Source of the DNA: an uncultured Myxococcales bacterium
Lineage (GTDB): Bacteria; Myxococcota_A; UBA9042
Reading direction: 5' to 3'
Length of the DNA: 64,000 bases
NCBI GenBank assembly: GCA_903929795.1
Contig: CAIYWC010000137.1
Location: 34,566 to 98,565, forward strand
The notes under the pieces were generated by a model that was given only the letters and a program-made list of their open reading frames with translations, had not been told where the DNA came from and did no database searches. Positions 53,888 to 64,000 of this stretch are shown in pieces (positions within the stretch are counted from its first letter, which is position 1; every line of letters starts with the position of its first letter). The translations under genes were made by a program, and so were the position numbers.

Positions 53888-55648
53888 ATGTTTCGTCCTT
53901 TTCTCGTGGCCACGCTGCTGTCTGGCGCGCTGGCCCAGCCCGCGTTGGCGGTCGACCAGCCGGCGCTGTCGACGCAGATCTCCGCCGTGACCGTGTACGC
54001 CGACCGCGCGCAAGTGACGCGCAGCGCCGCCATCGAGCTGACCCGAGAGCCGGCCAAGCTGGTCATCGCCAAGCTGCCGGGCTGGATAGACGCAGATTCC
54101 GTGCGCGTGGCGCTGGACCCGCCGTCGGCGGGGCGCATTTTGGATGTCACGGTAAGCACAGCGTTTTTGGCCGAGGCGTCCGAAGCGGCGGTCCGCAAAG
54201 CGACGCTGGCGGTGCAGGCGACGAGCGACGAGATTGCCGCCCTTGCCGACGACGAGCGCACGCTGGTCGAGGAGATCACGCGGCTGGACGGCCTGCGCAC
54301 CTTCGCCGTCGAGCGCGTGCCGCGGGAGATGGCGACGGGTGAAGTCAAGCTGAAAAGCTTCACGGACACGCTGGGCTATGTGACCGACGCGGTGCGCAAG
54401 GATCGCCAGCAGTTGCGGCAGCTGGCGCACAAGCGGCGTGACCTGGAGCCGGTGTTGTCCCAGCGGCAGCGCGAGCTGGCGGAGGTGCAGACGCGCGCCC
54501 AGCTGCAGCAGAGCGCGGTGACCGTCGAGCTGAGCGGCGCGGGCAAGGCGCAGTTGCGGCTGACGTACTTGACCCCGGGCGCGGCCTGGGAGTCGGCGGG
54601 TGAGCTGCGCGTGGCGCATGGGGCGACGGCGGTGGCGGTGCAGCAGTTCGCGTCCGTGGTGCAGACCACGGGCGAGGATTGGTCGGGCGCGGCGCTGGCG
54701 TTTTCCACCCAACGGCCCGACGAAGTGCTGGACGTTCCGCAGGCGCACGGGCTGATGCTGGACAAAAACGGCGCGGGCTTGGGCGACGTGATCGGCCACA
54801 TGGGCGAGTCGTTCAGCCGCGCGCAGACGCTATATGCCGAACAAAATGCCGCAGTTGCAGGACAAGCGCGCTACTGGCAGGACTCGCTGACGCGCCAGGC
54901 GGACATGCAGAACCGCGCCGCGGAGAGCTTCGCCCAGCTGCGGAGCCGTGGCACGACCGGCCACTTTGCGGCGCTGGCTTCGCTGACGGTGCGCAGCGAC
55001 GGCAAGCCGGTGCGGGTGCCGATTTCTACAGGCGAATTTGCCGCCACGACCAAGATCGTCGCGGTGCCGGAAGTGTCGCTGAACGCGGTGCGCGTGGCCG
55101 ACCTGCGCAACACCGGCAAGACGCCGATCCTGCCCGGCCGCGCGGCGCTGTTCACCGAGGGCGCGTTCGTCGGCGCGAGCGAGCTGGCGTTTACCGCGCC
55201 CGGCGAGGCGTTTTCCGTGTTCCTGGGCGTGGATGATCGGGTCAAGCTGGAGCGCACGTTGGACAAGAAAACCAGCGTACTGCGGCGCAGCGGGCGGCGG
55301 ACGGAAATGGCGCTGGCGTTCGTGCTGATTGCGGAAAACCTGAGCAATGAGCCGGTGGTCGTGGAGATGGCGGAGCGCATTCCCGTGGCGCAGACCCGCG
55401 AAATCGAGGTGGACGACGTCGAGCTGCCGCGCGACGCCAAGCCGGACGCCCACGGCGTGGTGCACTGGACCGAGACGCTCGCGCCGCACGCGAAGGCGAC
55501 CTGGCGTGTCAGCTACACCCTTGAATATCCATCGGATTACGTTGCGCGTGCCAAGGCGGAACGCGACGACGATGCGCCGACGTCCGCCGCGCCGTGTGCG
55601 GCGCCCAAGATGTACGAGCAGATCGAGATGCTGGAAAAGCGGCTCTGA
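53888..55648 (+). CDS. DUF4139/MuiA (mucoidy inhibitor A)-like exported protein
   Basis: ISAVTVYADRAQVTRSAAIEL..., coiled coil, LRLTYLTPGAAWESAGELRV, ERIPVAQTREIEVDDVE...HWTETLAPHAKATWRVSYTLEYP. Confidence 0.78.
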   Translation: MFRPFLVATLLSGALAQPALAVDQPALSTQISAVTVYADRAQVTRSAAIELTREPAKLVIAKLPGWIDADSVRVALDPPSAGRILDVTVSTAFLAEASEAAVRKATLAVQATSDEIAALADDERTLVEEITRLDGLRTFAVERVPREMATGEVKLKSFTDTLGYVTDAVRKDRQQLRQLAHKRRDLEPVLSQRQRELAEVQTRAQLQQSAVTVELSGAGKAQLRLTYLTPGAAWESAGELRVAHGATAVAVQQFASVVQTTGEDWSGAALAFSTQRPDEVLDVPQAHGLMLDKNGAGLGDVIGHMGESFSRAQTLYAEQNAAVAGQARYWQDSLTRQADMQNRAAESFAQLRSRGTTGHFAALASLTVRSDGKPVRVPISTGEFAATTKIVAVPEVSLNAVRVADLRNTGKTPILPGRAALFTEGAFVGASELAFTAPGEAFSVFLGVDDRVKLERTLDKKTSVLRRSGRRTEMALAFVLIAENLSNEPVVVEMAERIPVAQTREIEVDDVELPRDAKPDAHGVVHWTETLAPHAKATWRVSYTLEYPSDYVARAKAERDDDAPTSAAPCAAPKMYEQIEMLEKRL

Positions 55649-55718
55649 GCCTGCGGCTTTCGCCCGCTTCACCCTTTGGGCAGCCCACGGGCCGGGAAGA
55701 ACGGGGCTCCTCCGGCCG

Positions 55719-55934
55719 TCAGACGACGATCGACCACCACGACGACCGGTTGGGGTCAACGGTCCGCGAGACAACACCCTTTTTCAGCAGGCGATCCAAG
55801 GCGTTGTTCAGGTTCGGCTTGGTCCAGCGGCCGCCGCACGCCTGGTGAATGTCAGCGATCTGCCATTCGTAATCCGGCTGCGCGCTGAGTAACTTGACGA
55901 TGAATTCCGGGGCCGACTCAGGGGTCGTGGGCAT
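55719..55934 (-). CDS. Small winged-helix-like DNA-binding protein
   Basis: EWQIADIHQACGGRWTKPNLNNALDRLLKKGVVSRTVD looks like a wHTH; start assumed at MPTTPES. Confidence 0.5.
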   Translation of the reverse strand: MPTTPESAPEFIVKLLSAQPDYEWQIADIHQACGGRWTKPNLNNALDRLLKKGVVSRTVDPNRSSWWSIVV

Positions 55935-56027
55935 GGGCGCTCCTTCTTGGGCGGACCGAGGCGTCCAGCCCATCTTGCGACCGTCCTTTTAGCACAAGGA
56001 CTTGGCCGGGCGATAGCGCTCGCTCGC

Positions 56028-56585
56028 TTAGGCCCGCCGCCGCACCAGCTCGTACGCGCCGGCGAATTCCGCGCGCACGTCGCCGGTTTGCCGGTCCAGC
56101 AGCCATACCATCGCCAGCTTCTCGGGCACGCGCACGCGCGCGGACGGCTCCAGCGTGCCGAACAGCCAGTCCCAGAGCGGTGAAGTCACCCCGTGGTTGG
56201 ACTTCGGGTTGCCAAAGTGGTGGTGAAAATGGTGGCGCCGCAGGAATTTGCCATACGGCCCGAGCCCCGCGTGCGTGTGCGCGCGCCGGTGCAGCGCCTC
56301 GTAAGTCACGTACATCGCCACGAACGCGCCGCTGAACACCGCGCCGCGCACTAGGCCGACCAGCGCGATCGAGACCGGCAAAAAGACCGCGAGCACCGCC
56401 AGCGCGGCCAGGGCTTTCTTGTACGACGGCGCAAAATAGTCGCCCTGGCTGTGGTGGCGGATGTGCTCGGTGGCAAAAAGGTTCGGCAGCGTCCGCTTGT
56501 CGTGGCCCAGAAATCGGTGCAGCAGGTACTCGGCGAGCGACCAGGTCAGGATGCCGACGAGCGCCGCGATGAGAATGCCAGCCAT
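56028..56585 (-). CDS. Fatty acid hydroxylase/sterol desaturase-type membrane protein
   Basis: Histidine clusters EYLLHRFLGHDKR, HIRHHSQGDYF, HRRAHTH, RRHHFHHHFGNPKSNHGVT. Confidence 0.82.
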   Translation of the reverse strand: MAGILIAALVGILTWSLAEYLLHRFLGHDKRTLPNLFATEHIRHHSQGDYFAPSYKKALAALAVLAVFLPVSIALVGLVRGAVFSGAFVAMYVTYEALHRRAHTHAGLGPYGKFLRRHHFHHHFGNPKSNHGVTSPLWDWLFGTLEPSARVRVPEKLAMVWLLDRQTGDVRAEFAGAYELVRRRA

Positions 56586-56646
56586 GAAACCTCCTCCGCC
56601 CAGCGTGTCAGATGGCCGGGCAATCTGCAACTGCGCCGCCGCACGC

Positions 56647-58146
56647 TCACTTTGCGGTCACGACCACGTTGACGGTGCCCGCGCCGCCCGCGCGAACGAA
56701 GAGCCCGCGCTGCCCGTACGCCGGCGAGGCACACGCGTCGCCGGTCACCTGAACGGTCCAGCCGCGGGGAAACGCCCGGGTCGGTAGCGAGATTTCGCTT
56801 TGGCCGCCGGTAGTTGCGCTCCAAGTCAGCTTGAACTGGCGGCTAACGAGGCTCCAGGACCACGTCGCGTCGTCGCCGGCGATGGCGCGCGGATAGGGCC
56901 GGGCGACGGCGTCGACGATGGCCGCAAACTCGTTGCCATCGCCGTCGACCAGTGACAACGTCTCGGAATTCCAGGATGTTTTTGCGACGCTGTAGTCCCA
57001 CCAGGTCGCGTGAACCCCGTTGGCGTCGAGCGCGTCGTACAGCGCGCTGGCGGCCTGCGCGGCCTGGTCGCGGTCGTGTGGATAGCCGGTTTCGCCAATC
57101 CAGGTCGGGACATTCCACGCATCGCCGACGGTCTTCCAGGCCGCGACAGCGGTCGCTGGCGCCGCGAGATCGAAGGCGCCGGACGTGTACACGGCCGGAT
57201 CGTACCAGTGCGGCGCAAAGACCACGCCGCTGAGCGCCGGCTTGGCGAGGTTTGTCGAAAACGTCATCCCGTCCAGCGGGGATGTGTCGATCGCCACAAG
57301 CATCGTCGGCGCGATGCTCTGCAGCAGCCCGGTCATCTCCGTGTAGAACGGCGACAGCGTGTTGGCCTCCCACGCGCCCATCTGCGCCGAGCCAGCCATC
57401 GGTTCGTTGATGATTTCAAACGCGATGACGCCCGGTCGGTCGATGTAGCGTGTCGCCATGCGCGTCCAAAGTGCACGATAATCTTGGCGAACTGTGCCTT
57501 CGCTGCCCCAGAACCGGTCGAACGCCGCAGCAGCCGGCGAAGTCGTGTCGAAGTATTGTTGGTACCAGCCCGGGCAGTCATCGTGCGGCGCGGGCCACGG
57601 CTTGCCATCCGCGTCAACCGGCGGCAGCGTCCAAATCGGAAAGCCGTCGCCGCAAAACGCCCGCGTGTAGACGTCCTGGTGGAAATCGATGACGGTCCAG
57701 ATGCGCCGGGCCCAGGCGGCGTCGATGAGCGCGTCGTAGCGGGCGAGGTAGTCGGTGGAGTCGGTGCCGCGCGAGGGCTCGACCGCTTCCCAGGTGAACG
57801 GCGCGCGGATGACGTCGATGCCCCACGCTTGCGCGCGATCCAGGTAGGCGGCAAGCGCGGCGTCATAGCTGTTGGCGTCGAACTCGAAGGGCGCGAACGG
57901 CGGCATCTTGGCGCGCCCCGACGCGTTGACGCCGCGCAGCAGCACGCGCCGGCCCAGCGCATCGCGAATCGCCGTGCCATCGGCCAGCAGCACGTAATTC
58001 GCCATCGGCGGCGGGTCGAGCGCGCAGGACTTGTCGATGTTCGCGCAGCCGTCCGCCGTGCACGTCTCCGACTGCTGGGGCTGACATGCCTGCACAGCAA
58101 AAATGATCACAATCAGCAGAAAAAACAAGGTGTCTTGTCGTGCCAT
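56647..58146 (-). CDS. Glycoside hydrolase family 5 lipoprotein, endoglycoceramidase-like
   Basis: Lipobox VQACQ; DALGRRVLLRGVNASGRAK; FEIINEPM; WIGETGYPHDRDQ (two catalytic Glu regions). Confidence 0.82.
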   Translation of the reverse strand: MARQDTLFFLLIVIIFAVQACQPQQSETCTADGCANIDKSCALDPPPMANYVLLADGTAIRDALGRRVLLRGVNASGRAKMPPFAPFEFDANSYDAALAAYLDRAQAWGIDVIRAPFTWEAVEPSRGTDSTDYLARYDALIDAAWARRIWTVIDFHQDVYTRAFCGDGFPIWTLPPVDADGKPWPAPHDDCPGWYQQYFDTTSPAAAAFDRFWGSEGTVRQDYRALWTRMATRYIDRPGVIAFEIINEPMAGSAQMGAWEANTLSPFYTEMTGLLQSIAPTMLVAIDTSPLDGMTFSTNLAKPALSGVVFAPHWYDPAVYTSGAFDLAAPATAVAAWKTVGDAWNVPTWIGETGYPHDRDQAAQAASALYDALDANGVHATWWDYSVAKTSWNSETLSLVDGDGNEFAAIVDAVARPYPRAIAGDDATWSWSLVSRQFKLTWSATTGGQSEISLPTRAFPRGWTVQVTGDACASPAYGQRGLFVRAGGAGTVNVVVTAK

Positions 58147-58198
58147 CGCGCGCTCCTCCGCGCGCCCGCCGCGCCGGTCGGTTTGGACGAAACCCGAG

Positions 58199-58969
58199 CT
58201 ACTTGTCCGGCGCCATCAGCTGCCGCGCGCCGATGCCCACGACGAGGTCATACGCCCAGTTCGGCAGCAGCCGGACGAGCCGCATCGCGGTCGCCGTCGG
58301 CTCCGGAAAATTCACCTCGCGCGCGCCGCGCAGCAGGCCATCCGCGACAATCACGGCCGCGCGTTCCGCCGAGATCATGAACGGCTTGCTCACCGTGTTG
58401 CGATCCGTCAGCGGCGTTTTGACAAAGCCCGGATTCACCGTCGTCACTGTGATGCCGTGCGGCTTGAGCTCGACGCGCGCCGCCTCCAGGAACGCCTGCA
58501 TCGCCGCCTTGCTCGCCGAATAAATCGCCGACATCGGCAGCCCGCGCAAGCCCGCCAGCGATGCAACGCCCACGAATTGCCCGGACTTACGCGCCAGCAT
58601 CGACGGTCGCACGGCGTCAAAAAGGTGCAGCATCCCCAGGAAATTCACGCGCAGGATGTACTCCGCGTCGGCGAGCCGCATTTCCGTCACCGGCTTGGGA
58701 TCGCCCAGCCCGGCGTTCGCGACCGCCATGTCAATCGGGCCCCAAGCGGCTTCCACCTGCGCCACCGCCGCACGCACGGCCTCCGCGTTCGCAACGTCGC
58801 AGGTCACGGCCATCGCCGTGTGGCCCGCCGCCGTCAGCTGCGCCACCGCCTCGTCCAGCAGGTCGGTTCGCCGCGCCGCCAGCGCCACGCGCCAGCCGCG
58901 CCGCGCCAATTCACGCGCCAGCGCCAGACCGATCCCCGTGGAAGCGCCTGTAATCAAAGCTGTCTGCAT
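58199..58969 (-). CDS. Short-chain dehydrogenase/reductase
   Basis: [51 protein letters not shown]. Confidence 0.85.
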   Translation of the reverse strand: MQTALITGASTGIGLALARELARRGWRVALAARRTDLLDEAVAQLTAAGHTAMAVTCDVANAEAVRAAVAQVEAAWGPIDMAVANAGLGDPKPVTEMRLADAEYILRVNFLGMLHLFDAVRPSMLARKSGQFVGVASLAGLRGLPMSAIYSASKAAMQAFLEAARVELKPHGITVTTVNPGFVKTPLTDRNTVSKPFMISAERAAVIVADGLLRGAREVNFPEPTATAMRLVRLLPNWAYDLVVGIGARQLMAPDK

Positions 58970-59148
58970 CGTCGCTCTCCGGGTCGTCGCCGTGTGCTGC
59001 CGTGGCTGGGCTTGCGGGTGCTTGCCCCGTTGCGGCAGCGTATGCCGCCGCGCCCGGTCGGGCAAGGGGTGGCGACAGCGCATTCGCCTGCGGTTTGCCC
59101 AACCGCCCGCGGTTCCGTACACTCCGCGCGGGTTGGCCCGGAGTCCTC

Positions 59149-61617
59149 ATGCGCGTCCTCAAGTTCGGTGGTACTTCGGTCGGCAGCGCGGATCGGATGC
59201 GCGACGTGTGTCGGCTGGTGGAGCGCGCGCTGGTACAAACGCGTGTAGTTCTCGTCGCTTCCGCGGCGAGCGGCGTGACCAACCTGCTGATCGAGGCCGT
59301 GACCAAATCCGCCGATGGCGCGCCGATTGAGCCTTTCCTGGCCGCCTACGCGGACCGCCATCGGGCAATCCGCGACGCGCTGGCAACCGAGCTGGGGCCG
59401 CGCGCGCCGTCGCTCGATGCCGCGCTGGCGCAGCTGACCGACCAACTTCGCGACCTGCTGCGCGGGGTGTCCTTGCTGCGCGAGTGCTCGCCGCAGGTCC
59501 AAGCGCTTGTGGCGAGCCTGGGCGAGCGCGCGTCGTGCGCGATCCTCGCGGAATTGCTGGAGTCGCTTGGCCAGCCGGTGGTGCGGCTCGACCCGGCGCA
59601 GCTGCTGCTGTGCACCGGCGATCCACTTTCGGCCACGCCGCAGATGCCGGAAATCTTCAAGCGTTTCGCGGCGTTTCGTCAGAGCGACGCGCGACTTGCG
59701 GTCATGCCCGGATTTTTTGGCGGCGACGCGCGCGGCAAGACGGTGCTGCTGGGCCGCGGCGGATCAGACTGGTCGGGCGCGATCGCCGCGGCCTCGGTCG
59801 ACGCGGAACTGCTCGAAATTTGGACAGATGTTGACGGAATCTACAGCGCCGATCCGCGCGTGGTGCCCGAAGCCCGGCCGCTGCCGGAAGTCAGCTTTGA
59901 CGAGGCGATGGAGCTGGCGCATTTTGGTGCCAAGGTCCTGCATCCCAAGACGATTGCTCCGGCGCGCGACAACGGCATTCCGGTGCGGGTCTGCAACACG
60001 TTTCGGCCGGATGCGCCGGGTACGTTTGTGCGTGCCGTGACCGCGCCGTCGCTACAGCCGGTGCGCGGCATCTCTTTTCTGCAGGATATCGCGCTCTTGA
60101 ACGTGGCGGGTCCGGGCATGCAGGGCGTGCCGGGCGTCGCGGCGCGGATCTTCGGCGCGATGGCGCAGCGGGACATCTCCGTCGTACTCATCACCCAGGC
60201 GTCCAGCGAGTGCACCGTCTCGTTTTGCATCCGTGAGGTCGACGCGGACGGTGCAGCTGAAGCGCTGGCGCAGACTTTTGACGTCGAGATCGCCGCAGGA
60301 CGCGTCGATCCGATTGAAGTGCGGCGCGGGCTGGCGATCCTCTCGATTGTCGGCGACGGCATGCGCCAGCAGGTCGGCACCGCGGGGACGTTCTTCACGG
60401 CGCTCGGCGCGGTGGCGTGCAACGTCGTGGCGATCGCCCAAGGCGCGTCGGAGCGCTCGGTCTCGGCGGTGGTGGAAGCGCGCCACGGCGACCGCGCGAT
60501 GCGCCACGTGCACCACTGTTTCTTCCAAACGCGCCAGGTCATCGAGCTGCACGTGCTCGGCGTGGGCACGGTGGGTCGGCAGTTCCTGCAGCAGCTGGCG
60601 GCGCAGCAGGAGGCGCTGGCGGACAGCCCGACGGAGCTGCGCCTGTGCGGCGTCGCGAATTCCCAACATTTGCTGCTGGATCCGGCCGGAATCCACCCGC
60701 TGGCGGCGCTGGAGCGTCTGGCGCGCGCGACCGAGCCCGCGGACCTCGCGCGCATCTACGCGTCGGTGCACGAGCGGCTGCCGGACCAGCCGGTGCTTGT
60801 CGATTGCACGGCGTCGGCGGCGATTGCCGCGCAATATCCGCAGATTCTGGCCGGCGGGCTGCACCTGGTCACGGCGTGCAAAATCGCGAACGCATCGTCG
60901 ATGGCGCACTACCGCGCGATCCGCCAGGCCGGGTTTCGCCACGGCCGACGGTTCCAGTACGAGACCAACGTCGGCGCGGGGTTACCGGTCATCGACACGC
61001 TGCGCAACCTGCTCGCCGGCGGTGACCGGATCGTGCGCTTCGAGGGCATCTTGTCCGGGTCACTTTCCTATCTTTTTGGGCTGTTGCAAGATGGCGTGGC
61101 GTTTTCCGAGGCCGTGCGGCAGGCGCGCGACCAGGGCTTTACGGAGCCTGACCCGCGCGACGATCTCTCCGGACTGGATGTCGCGCGCAAAGTGCTGATT
61201 TTGGCTCGGGAAACTGGCAGCACGCTCGAACTCGCGGACGTCGAAGTGCAGGGCGTCCTGCCGCCCGGGTTCAACGCGTCGGGCGACGTGGCGGCGTTCA
61301 TGGCCCGGCTGCCGGAGCTCGACAGCTATTTTCGCACAAAAATCCAAGAGTTACAGGAGAGCGGCCGGGCGCTGCGCTTCATCGCGGCGTTTGACGCCGA
61401 TGGGTGTCGTGCCTGCGTCCAGGCCGTCGACGCGCGCCATCCGCTTCACGGGATGCGCGACGGCGCCAACGCTTTCTCCTTTCTTTCCAAGCACTACCAG
61501 CCGAGGCCGCTGGTCGTGCACGGCTATGGCGCGGGCGCGGCGGTGACGGCGGCGGGCGTCCTGGCCGACGTGCTCAAGCTGGCGACGACACAAACGAGCG
61601 CGTGGGGTTCGCCGTGA
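59149..61617 (+). CDS. thrA: Bifunctional aspartokinase/homoserine dehydrogenase
   Basis: [55 protein letters not shown]; homoserine dehydrogenase [42 protein letters not shown]. Confidence 0.92.
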   Translation: MRVLKFGGTSVGSADRMRDVCRLVERALVQTRVVLVASAASGVTNLLIEAVTKSADGAPIEPFLAAYADRHRAIRDALATELGPRAPSLDAALAQLTDQLRDLLRGVSLLRECSPQVQALVASLGERASCAILAELLESLGQPVVRLDPAQLLLCTGDPLSATPQMPEIFKRFAAFRQSDARLAVMPGFFGGDARGKTVLLGRGGSDWSGAIAAASVDAELLEIWTDVDGIYSADPRVVPEARPLPEVSFDEAMELAHFGAKVLHPKTIAPARDNGIPVRVCNTFRPDAPGTFVRAVTAPSLQPVRGISFLQDIALLNVAGPGMQGVPGVAARIFGAMAQRDISVVLITQASSECTVSFCIREVDADGAAEALAQTFDVEIAAGRVDPIEVRRGLAILSIVGDGMRQQVGTAGTFFTALGAVACNVVAIAQGASERSVSAVVEARHGDRAMRHVHHCFFQTRQVIELHVLGVGTVGRQFLQQLAAQQEALADSPTELRLCGVANSQHLLLDPAGIHPLAALERLARATEPADLARIYASVHERLPDQPVLVDCTASAAIAAQYPQILAGGLHLVTACKIANASSMAHYRAIRQAGFRHGRRFQYETNVGAGLPVIDTLRNLLAGGDRIVRFEGILSGSLSYLFGLLQDGVAFSEAVRQARDQGFTEPDPRDDLSGLDVARKVLILARETGSTLELADVEVQGVLPPGFNASGDVAAFMARLPELDSYFRTKIQELQESGRALRFIAAFDADGCRACVQAVDARHPLHGMRDGANAFSFLSKHYQPRPLVVHGYGAGAAVTAAGVLADVLKLATTQTSAWGSP

Positions 61618-62540
61618 TTATCCGAGCGTACGCGCCCGCCAGCATGGGCAATGTTGCCGCGGGGTTCGACGTCCTGGGGGCTGCATTTGCGCCAATCGAT
61701 GGCTCGCTCTGGGGTGACATCGTCGAGGTCGAACCGGCGCAGACTGCGTCGTTTACGTGCGTCGGGCCATTCGCCGACCGCCTGCCGCAAAACCCGAGTG
61801 ATAATCTGGTCCTGAAGGCGAAGACGTACTTCGAGGACGCCTGGCATCGGCCGCTGCCGCCGCTGCGCATCGTCTTGCACAAGCTGCTGCCGGTGTCGTC
61901 CGGGCTCGGCTCGTCGTCGGCTTCCGCGGTGGCTGCGGCGGTTGCCTTTGACGCGGTGGTGGGCGCGCACTTGGGCCGCGATGCGCTGCTGCAGGTGGCC
62001 GCCCGTGCGGAGAGCGTGGCGTCCGGCGCGGTGCACCTCGACAACGTCGCGCCGTGCCTGCTGGGCGGGCTGCAGCTGTGCGCCGATGGCCGCGCGTTCG
62101 CCTTGCCGTGGCCTCAGGAACTGCTGGTCGCCGTGGCGAGTCCGCAGCTGGAGCTCGCGACGCGTCAGGCGCGCGCCGTCTTGCCGCGCGAGGTGCCGCT
62201 TTCGCTCGCGATCGGCCACGCGGCGAACCTTGCACACCTCGTACACGCGCTGCATGTCCATGATTTGCAAAGCATTCGCGGCTGCCTGCGCGATCTTATT
62301 GCCGAGCCGCATCGCGCTTCGCTCGTCCCCGGTTTTCGCCAGGCGCAGGCTCAGGCGCTGGCCGCCGGCGCGTGGGCCTGTTCGCTCTCGGGCGCGGGCC
62401 CAGCGGTCTTTGCCGTTGCCGAACCCAAAGACGCCGCTGCGGTTGCCGCCGCGCTCGTCGCGGGATTTGGGTCGGTTGGCGTGCCGGCGCTGGCCAAGGT
62501 CTGCGGCATCGACGCGATCGGCGCCCGCGTGCTTCCCTAG
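61614..62540 (+). CDS. thrB: Homoserine kinase
   Basis: GTG start in a GTGA overlap with thr[41 protein letters not shown]. Confidence 0.9.
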   Translation: MIIRAYAPASMGNVAAGFDVLGAAFAPIDGSLWGDIVEVEPAQTASFTCVGPFADRLPQNPSDNLVLKAKTYFEDAWHRPLPPLRIVLHKLLPVSSGLGSSSASAVAAAVAFDAVVGAHLGRDALLQVAARAESVASGAVHLDNVAPCLLGGLQLCADGRAFALPWPQELLVAVASPQLELATRQARAVLPREVPLSLAIGHAANLAHLVHALHVHDLQSIRGCLRDLIAEPHRASLVPGFRQAQAQALAAGAWACSLSGAGPAVFAVAEPKDAAAVAAALVAGFGSVGVPALAKVCGIDAIGARVLP

Positions 62541-62548
62541 AGGTCCTG

Positions 62549-63841
62549 ATGGATGTCATTTCGAGCCGTAACCCCGCGCAACATGCGACGTTTCGCCACG
62601 CACTGACGGCGAACTTGACGCCTGATGGCGGGCTGTGGATTCCGGCGCGCCTGGCGCCGTTCGCGGACATCGACGGGCTCCTGGCGCTGCCGTTTGCCGA
62701 CCGCTGTGCCGCGATCCTGCAGCGCGTGATCGGCGACGAATTTGCCCCCGCGGACCTGGACGCGCTCGCCCACGACGCCTTCGATTTTCCGCTTCCGTTG
62801 ACCCCCATCGACCGGCAAACGTGGGCGCTGGAGCTGTTTCACGGACCGACGCTGGCGTTCAAGGATTTTGGCGCGCGGCTGCTGGCCCGGCTGCTGGCCC
62901 TGCATGACCGCGACGCCACAGTGGCGACGCCGCGGATGATCCTGACTGCGACCAGCGGCGACACGGGCGCTGCCGTCGCCCACGCGTTCTGGCACCAGCC
63001 GGGCGCGCGCGTGGTCGTGCTGTACCCGCGCGGACGCGTGTCCGCGATGCAGGAGCGGCAGTTTGCGGCGCTGGGCGACAACGTGCTGGCGCTGGCGGTC
63101 GAGGGCAGCTTTGACGACTGCCAGGCGCTGGCCAAGGCCTGCTTCACCGACGCGGCGCTCTCGGCCGAGCTGCGGCTCACGTCGGCGAATTCGATCAACT
63201 TGGCGCGCATCCTTGCGCAGGTCGTGTACTATTTCGAGATCGTCGCCGGGCTGCGGGCGCATGGCATCGATCAGGCGCCGCTGATCGCCGTGCCTTCCGG
63301 TAATTTCGGTAATCTTTGCGCAGGCTTGTATGCACAGCAGCGCGGGCTGCCGGTTCGGCAGTTCATCGCAGCGACCAACGACAATCGGACGGTGCCAAAT
63401 TTCCTCAGTGGTGGCGCCTACTTGACGCAGCCCTCGGTCGCGACGCTGTCCAACGCGATGGACGTTGGCGCCCCGTCCAACTGGGAGCGCATCAGCGCGC
63501 TTTTTGGCGGCGATCGCGCGCGGATGCTGGCGGCGATGCGGTTCGGTTCGGCGACGGATGCGGAGACGCGCGCCGAGATTGCCCGGCTGTGGCAGCTGGG
63601 ATGGCTGGCGGACCCGCACGCGGCGGTGGCGTCGGCGGTGCTACAGCGCGTTCGGCAGCCGCACGAGGTGGGCGTCTTTCTGGCGACGGCGCACCCGGCG
63701 AAGTTCCCGGATGCGGTTGAGCAGGTGACGGGCAATTCCGTGGCGCTGCCGCCCGCGCTTGCCCGGCTGGTCGACTTGCCGCTGCAGTCCGAACCGCTGG
63801 CGAACGACGTCGCGGCGCTGAAGCGGCGGTTGCGCGCGTAG
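62549..63841 (+). CDS. thrC: Threonine synthase
   Basis: LELFHGPTLAFKDFGARLLARLL (PLP Lys), TATSGDTGAAVAHAFW, LTSANSINLARILAQVVYYFE, VPSGNFGNLCAGLYA. Confidence 0.93.
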   Translation: MDVISSRNPAQHATFRHALTANLTPDGGLWIPARLAPFADIDGLLALPFADRCAAILQRVIGDEFAPADLDALAHDAFDFPLPLTPIDRQTWALELFHGPTLAFKDFGARLLARLLALHDRDATVATPRMILTATSGDTGAAVAHAFWHQPGARVVVLYPRGRVSAMQERQFAALGDNVLALAVEGSFDDCQALAKACFTDAALSAELRLTSANSINLARILAQVVYYFEIVAGLRAHGIDQAPLIAVPSGNFGNLCAGLYAQQRGLPVRQFIAATNDNRTVPNFLSGGAYLTQPSVATLSNAMDVGAPSNWERISALFGGDRARMLAAMRFGSATDAETRAEIARLWQLGWLADPHAAVASAVLQRVRQPHEVGVFLATAHPAKFPDAVEQVTGNSVALPPALARLVDLPLQSEPLANDVAALKRRLRA

Positions 63842-64000
63842 GCGGCGGGTGCCCGTTATCCCGCCCGGACAGGCTACGGATTGATCGCATCTCATCGCAG
63901 CACCAGCCTTGCTCCCTCGGCGAGGTCCTCAAGGCGCCGCCATCCTGTATAGAGCGTTTGCCAGCCGGGTCTACCGTTACGCGGCAAGTGCCCACCAAGC

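Noticed and set aside
63845-63868. GGCGGG...CCCGCC hairpin after thrC as a terminator
   Set aside because: Only a 6-bp stem and no U-tract; too weak to call.
1-64000. tRNA, rRNA, CRISPR arrays, transposases or integrases
   Set aside because: None recognised on reading; the CIS locus shows no integrase, att-like repeats or phage head/lysis genes, so I do not call it a prophage.

Overview
High-GC, gene-dense bacterial chromosome segment, Myxococcota/deltaproteobacteria-like in gene content (a judgement from protein content only; no search was run). Housekeeping and metabolic genes: argS (partial), UDP-glucuronate decarboxylase-like epimerase, prfB, cyanophycinase, citrate synthase, isopropylmalate dehydrogenase-like gene, thrABC. 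There is also an OMF-MFP-RND-RND (MdtABC/TolC-like) efflux operon, many lipoproteins, a Ser/Thr kinase and FHA/VWA proteins. The centrepiece (22689-37589) is a compact contractile injection system / phage-tail-like (eCIS-type) locus: gpE-like protein, DUF6760-like ORF, sheath, tube, a 1190-aa low-complexity protein, LysM protein, gpD/gp27-like hub, zinc ribbon, gp25, gpJ-like baseplate, PASTA-gpI fusion and a 513-aa protein. No recognisable AAA+ ATPase, tape measure, cap, spike/PAAR or fibre gene lies in the window. Most unusual observations: (1) the DUF6760-like ORF has no ATG/GTG/TTG start and sits in the -1 frame of the gpE-like gene across a GGGGG run, suggesting a tail-chaperone-type -1 frameshift; (2) a dispersed ~105-nt hairpin-containing intergenic repeat family with five copies; (3) the PASTA-gpI fusion, the N-terminally extended tube and the giant disordered protein in the CIS; (4) a prfB +1 programmed frameshift (CTT TGA C) missed by the ORF track. 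All functional names rest on reading protein motifs by eye.
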